From an uncultured Collinsella sp. (GTDB lineage: Bacteria > Actinomycetota > Coriobacteriia > Coriobacteriales > Coriobacteriaceae): a stretch of 29,209 nt of DNA. Shown here piece after piece: positions 24,907 to 29,209 of this stretch. The stretch is taken from positions 1-29,209 of the forward strand of contig USJB01000002.1 in NCBI GenBank assembly GCA_900554905.1, read 5' to 3'. The notes under the pieces were generated by a model that saw only the letters and a program-made list of their open reading frames with translations, was not told where the DNA came from and did no database searches. Each line of letters begins with the position of its first letter. The first letter of the stretch is position 1. Both the position numbers and the translations under genes were made by a program.

Positions 24907-25830
24907 ATGGCAAACGTTCTTGTCTTTGGTCACCAGAACCCCGATAACGACGCCATCATGAGCGCCGTCGTCCTGTCCCAGCTGCTCAACCAGGTTGAGT
25001 ATGCCGGCAACACCTACGAGGCCTGCGCCCTTGGTCAGCTTCCGGCAGAGTCCGCCAAGCTGCTCGCCGACGCCGGCATCGCCGAGCCTCGCGTGATCGA
25101 GTCCGTCGAGGCTGGTCAGCTCGTCGTCCTCACCGACCACAACGAGTCTGCCCAGTCCGTCGCCGGCCTTAAGGACGCCACGGTCTTTGGCGTTGTCGAT
25201 CATCACCGCATCGGCGACTTCGAGACCGCCGGCCCGCTGCACTACATCTGCCTGCCCTGGGGCTCCAGCTGCACCATCGTCACCAAGCTCGCCGGCGTGC
25301 TCGGCGTTGAGCTTTCCGACGTTCAGGCCAAGCTGCTGCTCTCGGCCATGATGACCGACACGCTCATGCTCAAGAGCCCCACCACCACCGATGTCGACCG
25401 CGCCGTCGCCGCCAAGCTCGGCGAGCAGGTGGGCGTCGACCCGGTCAAGTTTGGCATGGAGGTCTTCCTCACCCGTCCGTCCGGCTCCTTCACCGCAGCC
25501 GAGATGGTCGGCAACGACATCAAGATGTTCGAGCCTGCCGGCAAGAAGCTGCTCATCGGCCAGTACGAGACTGTCGACAAGAGCCGCGCGCTCGGCATGA
25601 TCGACGAGATTCGCGAGGCCATGCGCGCCTACGCCGCCGAGAAGGGTGCTGACGGCATCGTCCTGTGCATCACCGACATCATGGAGGAGGGCTCGCAGGT
25701 CCTGCTCGAGGGCGAGACCGAGGCTGCTCAGAAGGGCCTGGGCATTGCCGACGAGCACGATGGCGTCTGGATGCCGGGCGTCCTCTCCCGTAAGAAGCAG
25801 GTCGCTGCCCCCATCATGGCCGCCTGCTAG
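24907..25830 (+). CDS. ppaC: Manganese-dependent inorganic pyrophosphatase (family II)
   Basis: This 307-residue enzyme hydrolyses pyrophosphate and belongs to the DHH phosphoesterase superfamily. Metal ligands are visible as H9, D13 and D15 in GHQNPDNDA, D77 in LTDHNE, H99 in VVDHHRIGD and D150 in MMTDT. The C-terminal substrate motif SRKKQ is near residue 297. The length matches the plain enzyme without CBS or DRTGG regulatory inserts. GTGGAGG precedes the ATG. It has its own terminator and is a housekeeping gene amid the sugar genes. Confidence 0.96.
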   Translation: MANVLVFGHQNPDNDAIMSAVVLSQLLNQVEYAGNTYEACALGQLPAESAKLLADAGIAEPRVIESVEAGQLVVLTDHNESAQSVAGLKDATVFGVVDHHRIGDFETAGPLHYICLPWGSSCTIVTKLAGVLGVELSDVQAKLLLSAMMTDTLMLKSPTTTDVDRAVAAKLGEQVGVDPVKFGMEVFLTRPSGSFTAAEMVGNDIKMFEPAGKKLLIGQYETVDKSRALGMIDEIREAMRAYAAEKGADGIVLCITDIMEEGSQVLLEGETEAAQKGLGIADEHDGVWMPGVLSRKKQVAAPIMAAC

Positions 25831-25849
25831 GTTTAGTTGACCAAACGTC

Positions 25850-25889
25850 ACGACCGGATCGCGGACGCCCCGCGCTCCGGTCGTTTTTT
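25850..25889 (+). terminator. Terminator of ppaC
   Basis: ACGACCGGA (25850-25858) pairs with TCCGGTCGT (25876-25884), followed by six T. It lies 20 bases after the stop codon. Confidence 0.9.
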
Positions 25890-26028
25890 GTGCACGTCGC
25901 CGCGTCGTCTCTTGGACAGGCGTGCCCGTGCCGTTGAGCAAATAATGTTCAACCTGTGGTTCCGCTTTTCGGCCACGCCTGCGTGCTTGTCGTGCAGGGT
26001 AGGCTAGATGCAAGCGTAATACGTTAGA

Positions 26029-26097
26029 GCGCGGCGCCGCCACTTGGGCGGGCCGTGCTTTTTTAAGACGGGAGCTTTCCCGTGAAAGGAGCCGCCC
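26029..26097 (+). promoter_or_regulatory. Terminator hairpin within the nhaA leader (candidate attenuator)
   Basis: A 12-bp stem with one bulged G (26029-26041 with 26047-26058, loop of five) is followed by six T (26059-26064): a full intrinsic terminator only 33 bases before the nhaA ATG. A second hairpin ACGGGA/TCCCGT (26068-26073 with 26078-26083) and the site GAAAGGAG follow. GGGCGG (26046-26051) in the terminator can also pair with CCGCCC (26092-26097) beside the start. There is no room for a promoter after the T run, so nhaA transcripts must pass it. Confidence 0.55.
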
Positions 26098-27456
26098 ATG
26101 GCAGCAACTGAGCAGCTGTTCAACGTCCGTGAGCGCAAGCGCTTTGAACGTCACGACATTTGGGAGCGCATCGCCGAGAACGGCACGATTTCCGCCGCCG
26201 TCATGGTCTTCGCCGCCATCGCCGCCGTCATTTGCGCCAATACCGATGCCTACGAGGCCATCCATCACTTTTTGGAGACCCCGCTGTATGTGGGTCTGGG
26301 CAACCTTACGGCCGGTCTCACCGTTGAGCTTTTCGTCAACGACTTCCTCATGGCGATTTTCTTTTTGTTGGTGGGCATTGAGCTTAAGTACGAGATGACG
26401 GTCGGCGAGCTCAAGAATCCGCGTCAGGCCATGCTTCCCATGCTGGCGGCCGTGGGCGGCGTCGTCGTTCCCGCCTGCATCTATCTGATCTTTAACCATG
26501 CCGGCGCGCACAACGGTTGGGCCATCCCCATGGCAACCGATATTGCCTTTGCACTGGGCGTGCTGTCGCTTCTGGGCAATCGCGTTCCCAACGGCGTGCG
26601 CGTGTTCTTCTCGACGCTCGCCATCGCCGACGACCTCATCTCCATCGCCGCCATCGCCATCTTCTACGGTCAGAGCCCCAATCCGTTTTGGTTGGGCGCC
26701 GCCGCGCTTGTGACCTGCGCGCTCGTGTGGCTCAACAAGACGCAGCATTACCGCCTTGCCCCGTATTCGGTACTGGGCCTGCTGTTGTGGTTCTGCATGT
26801 TCAAGAGCGGCGTACATGCCACGCTTGCTGGCGTCATCTTGGCCTTTACCATTCCGGCCAAGTGCGGCGTCAAGCTCGATAGCCTCACCGATTGGTTGGG
26901 CGAGTGCCTGCCGCTGCTCGATGACCGCTATGACGACGAGGCACACATCCTGGGCCAGCATGACTTTACCGTCTCGACCACCAAGGTCGAGCGCGTCATG
27001 CACCGCGTGACCCCGCCGCTCATCCGCATGGAGCGTCTGATCTCCACGCCGGTCAACTTTGTGATTCTGCCGATCTTTGCGTTCGTGAACGCACAGGTTC
27101 GCCTGGTGGGCGTGGACATGAGCACGCTGCTCACCGACCCGGTGACGCTCGGCGTGTACTTTGGCATGCTGCTGGGCAAGCCGATCGGTATCTTTGGCAT
27201 GACGTTTGCCCTGGTTAAGTTTAAGGTCTGCGAGCTGCCGCACAATGTCAACTGGCACATGATTGCCGGTGTGGGCATTCTGGGCGGCATCGGCTTTACC
27301 ATGTCGATTCTCATCAGCGGCCTTGCCTTCCCGACGGCCCAGTTTGAGGTTCTGGCTGCCAAGGCCGCCATCCTTGCCGGTTCGGTCACCGCCGCCGTGC
27401 TCGGCATGATCTACATGAGTGTGGTCTGCAAACACCCCGCGCCCAAGGACGAGTAA
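26098..27456 (+). CDS. nhaA: Na+/H+ antiporter NhaA
   Basis: This 452-residue membrane antiporter expels sodium in exchange for protons. The ion site is conserved: ATDIAFALGVLSLLGNRVP (D148) and the tandem aspartates D178/D179 in TLAIADDLISI. The FLLVGIELKYE segment after NDFLMAIFF is also typical. It is about 60 residues longer than the E. coli protein. The extra length is mostly an acidic, cytosolic stretch around residues 265-310 (LDDRYDDEAHILGQHDF) and a charged N terminus. GAAAGGAG precedes the ATG. The gene sits downstream of a terminator-like leader hairpin, suggesting regulated readthrough. Confidence 0.95.
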   Translation: MAATEQLFNVRERKRFERHDIWERIAENGTISAAVMVFAAIAAVICANTDAYEAIHHFLETPLYVGLGNLTAGLTVELFVNDFLMAIFFLLVGIELKYEMTVGELKNPRQAMLPMLAAVGGVVVPACIYLIFNHAGAHNGWAIPMATDIAFALGVLSLLGNRVPNGVRVFFSTLAIADDLISIAAIAIFYGQSPNPFWLGAAALVTCALVWLNKTQHYRLAPYSVLGLLLWFCMFKSGVHATLAGVILAFTIPAKCGVKLDSLTDWLGECLPLLDDRYDDEAHILGQHDFTVSTTKVERVMHRVTPPLIRMERLISTPVNFVILPIFAFVNAQVRLVGVDMSTLLTDPVTLGVYFGMLLGKPIGIFGMTFALVKFKVCELPHNVNWHMIAGVGILGGIGFTMSILISGLAFPTAQFEVLAAKAAILAGSVTAAVLGMIYMSVVCKHPAPKDE

Positions 27457-27829
27457 GAGCGCGAAAACCGGCTCCAGAACCGATTCGGGCGCGTTCAAAA
27501 TGCGGATTCGGGTGGTGCTTGCCGCCTGCCAGACACGCCAGTGGTCAAAAAACGCCGTTTGTGAGTACTGTCACAAACGGCGTTTCATTTTAGGTGCGGA
27601 AAATAATGAACAAAGTTATAAGAACTGTACGTTAATGAGTGACCATCGACTTCCAATTTGGCGCTAGCTGACGGTGATTGGGGAGTTTCAAGTCGAGTTT
27701 TGCCGATTTCGACCAAGAATCGCTGCTACTAAAAGGGTAACAGTACTCATATTTGCCCTTTTTTGGCCACAAGCCCTAAAACAAGCCTCGCCAAGGTCGG
27801 GAAACGGGCCAAATCGCCGGCCTCGAGGC
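27457..27829. other. Intergenic stretch after nhaA, no gene seen
   Basis: This stretch holds the nhaA terminator (27548-27592), then A+T-richer sequence with no supported reading frame. AAAAGGG (27731-27737) pairs with CCCTTTT (27756-27762) in a terminator-like hairpin. AAGCCTCG (27783-27790) pairs with CGAGGCTT (27824-27831), which overlaps the stop of the minus-strand small gene and is followed on that strand by GTTTTAG. Confidence 0.5.
27548..27592 (+). terminator. Terminator of nhaA
   Basis: A perfect 15-bp stem (27550-27564 with 27571-27585) with a 6-base loop is followed by CATTTTA. The flanking A run on the left makes it usable from both strands. Confidence 0.85.
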
Positions 27830-28084
27830 TTATTCCACGGTGCCGTAGACGGCGCCCCAGCCGTGGGCGGCCAAGGCGGAGTTGAGCTGGTCGCAAAGTG
27901 ACTGGCGGTCGTAGTAACCGGGCGGCAAAAGGTTCACGATTTCCATGAGATCGGGCGCCAGGTCCAAGATCTCGGCCTGTACGATGAGATCCAGGCGGTC
28001 GATGGCGCGGCGGTCATAAAACAGTCCGTCGACCAGGCGCTGCAGGTCGCCGAATTCCTCGGCCTGGAACGATCCGTACTCCAT
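27830..28084 (-). CDS. Small conserved-looking protein of unknown function
   Basis: This predicted protein of 84 residues starts at 28084, with AAGGAGG four bases upstream, the best ribosome site on this strand nearby. It is acidic and without signal or membrane segments. The sequence contains LQRLVDGLFYDRRAIDRLDLIVQAEILDLAPDLMEIVNLLPPGYYDRQSLCDQLN in broken form across its length, a helical pattern like that of small DNA- or protein-binding helpers. I do not recognise a family. It is a stand-alone gene, divergent from the aminotransferase gene, with a hairpin over its stop codon. The strong ribosome site and the normal codon use support it being real. Confidence 0.7.
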   Translation of the reverse strand: MEYGSFQAEEFGDLQRLVDGLFYDRRAIDRLDLIVQAEILDLAPDLMEIVNLLPPGYYDRQSLCDQLNSALAAHGWGAVYGTVE

Positions 28085-28233
28085 AGTGCCTCCTTGGGCG
28101 CCCCACGCCGGCATGCGCGGCGATTCGTAATTTATTGCGATGGACTTAATCTATCACGGCTTCATACCGTTGCGGCGGTGGCGGTCTATACTTAGACGAA
28201 CTGCAACGTCCCGCTTCGCGAAAGGTCGCACCC

Positions 28234-29209
28234 ATGCAGACGATCTACCAGAAGATGGAAACCACCGAACTCGATGCCGCCATCGAGGCGCTCAAAGCCG
28301 AGGTCGCCGAGGTCAAGGCCAAGGGCCTGGCGCTCGACATGGCCCGCGGCAAGCCGTCGCCCTCCCAGGTGGACATCTCGCGCCCCATGCTCGATATCCT
28401 CAATGCCGATGCCGATCTGCACGACGGCAACGTCGACTGCTCCAACTACGGTTGCTTTGAGGGCATTCCCTCGGCACGCAAGCTAGCGGGGGAGTTCCTG
28501 GGTTGCCCCGCCGAGCAGACGCTCGTACTGGGTTCGTCGAGCCTGCTGATCGAGCACGATATCGCCGGCATGTTCTGGCGCTGCGGCTCGTGCGGTAGCG
28601 AGCCTTGGGAGGCTTATGAGGCCGCGCATGACGGCAAGAAGGTCAAGTTCCTGTGCCCTGTTCCCGGCTACGACCGCCACTTTGGCATCACCGCCGACTT
28701 GGGCATCGAGAACGTCCCCGTCGCGATGACCGACAACGGCCCCGACATGGACGAGATCGAGCGCTTGGTTGCCGCCGACGACTCCATCAAGGGCATCTGG
28801 TGCGTGCCCAAGTATTCCAACCCCACGGGCATCACCTTTAGCGAGGACACTGTGCGTCGCCTGGTCGAGATGCCCACGGCCGCACCCGATTTTCGCATCT
28901 TCTGGGACAACGCCTACTGCGTGCACGACCTGTACGACGAGACCGACGAGCTCGCCAACATCTTTGACCTCGCTCGCGCGGCGGGCACCGAGGACCGCGT
29001 GGTGGCCTTTGCATCGACGTCCAAGATCACCTTCCCGGGCGCAGGTGTCTCTGCCATTGCCTGCAGCGAGAGCAGCATGAAGTATATCTGCAAGCGCTTC
29101 TCGGTCATGATCATCAGCTACGACAAGATGAACCAGCTGCGCCACGTCCGCTTCCTGAAGAACAAGGAAGGTGTGCTGGCCCACATGGCAAAGCACCGTC
29201 GTCGTCTGG
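28234..29209 (+). CDS. Aspartate aminotransferase-like PLP enzyme, 3' end cut by window
   Basis: The frame opens at ATG 28234 (GAAAGG eight bases upstream) and continues without a stop to the end of the window, giving 325 codons. It is a fold-type I aminotransferase of the AspT type known from corynebacteria (the Asp_aminotransf family), not the common AspC group. Landmarks are DMARGKPSPSQ near the start, CSNYGCFEGIP, KVKFLCPVPGYDRHF, the NPTG-type site KYSNPTGITF, DNAYCVHD, and the cofactor lysine K264 in STSKITFPGAG. It probably makes aspartate from oxaloacetate and glutamate. A CGSCGS segment near residue 115 is a slight oddity. About a quarter of the protein should lie beyond the window. 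Confidence 0.88.
   Translation, partial: MQTIYQKMETTELDAAIEALKAEVAEVKAKGLALDMARGKPSPSQVDISRPMLDILNADADLHDGNVDCSNYGCFEGIPSARKLAGEFLGCPAEQTLVLGSSSLLIEHDIAGMFWRCGSCGSEPWEAYEAAHDGKKVKFLCPVPGYDRHFGITADLGIENVPVAMTDNGPDMDEIERLVAADDSIKGIWCVPKYSNPTGITFSEDTVRRLVEMPTAAPDFRIFWDNAYCVHDLYDETDELANIFDLARAAGTEDRVVAFASTSKITFPGAGVSAIACSESSMKYICKRFSVMIISYDKMNQLRHVRFLKNKEGVLAHMAKHRRRL

Noticed and set aside
24871..27498. An 875-codon open frame on the minus strand across ppaC and nhaA
   Set aside because: Its translation is low-complexity (His, Asp, Gly, Arg rich) and has no motifs, while the plus strand encodes two full, well-conserved proteins. It is a side effect of G+C-rich third positions.
27674..27901. A 75-codon plus-strand frame after nhaA
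   Set aside because: No ribosome site, no motif, unusual composition, and it runs into the antisense of the small gene at 27830-28084.
28192..29196. Minus-strand frames opposite the aminotransferase
   Set aside because: The plus strand carries an unbroken PLP-enzyme frame with its cofactor lysine. It lacks a stop only because the window ends.

Overview
The window looks like a piece of a chromosome from a Gram-positive, G+C-rich gut actinobacterium, most likely Collinsella or a close relative in the Coriobacteriia. This is inferred from the gene mix (phosphotransferase systems, ABC sugar uptake, Tat-exported surface proteins), the codon bias and the style of the intergenic repeats; it was not established by a search. 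No rRNA, prophage, transposase or CRISPR array is visible. The only tRNA is a tRNA-Gln(UUG) near the left end.

Layout. (1) 1-2261, minus strand: the start of an unidentified gene, tRNA-Gln, a cytoplasmic CwlM-like peptidoglycan-binding protein and a polyprenyl diphosphate synthase. (2) 2375-5772: a three-part fusion of PTS EIIC, EIIB and a HAD phosphatase, divergent from a TreR-like GntR regulator. (3) 6079-10444, plus: a four-gene sugar ABC importer (Tat lipoprotein, two permeases, ATPase). (4) 10445-10901: an intergenic stretch with three tandem 57-bp inverted-repeat elements between two convergent terminators. (5) 10902-16087, minus: alpha-glucan phosphorylase, 4-alpha-glucanotransferase and UDP-glucose 4-epimerase. 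(6) 16356-17561, plus: a Tat-exported PcsB-like coiled-coil cell-wall hydrolase. (7) 17845-19571, minus: mannose-6-phosphate isomerase and a second GntR regulator. (8) 19875-23545, plus: a beta-glucoside operon (6-phospho-beta-glucosidase, then EIIC, EIIB and EIIA of the lactose/cellobiose PTS family). (9) 23787-27456, plus: ROK glucokinase, family II pyrophosphatase and the NhaA antiporter. (10) 27830-28084, minus: a small unknown protein; then, plus, an aminotransferase cut by the window end.

Most of the region forms a carbohydrate island. The ABC importer, phosphorylase and glucanotransferase together could take up and break down malto-oligosaccharides to glucose 1-phosphate and glucose. 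The ROK kinase would trap the free glucose. The PTS operon would import and split beta-glucosides. A shared palindrome close to TTGTTTAAACAA lies in front of the EIICB-HAD gene, its GntR regulator, the ABC operon, malQ and the kinase. This suggests that one regulator, most simply the TreR-like protein at 5053, connects them.

The least ordinary items are the EIICB-HAD fusion, the triple inverted-repeat array at 10584-10801, a terminator hairpin inside the leader of nhaA, a 31-bp-stem hairpin in the leader of the beta-glucoside operon, and a tRNA-Gln whose acceptor stem pairs poorly.
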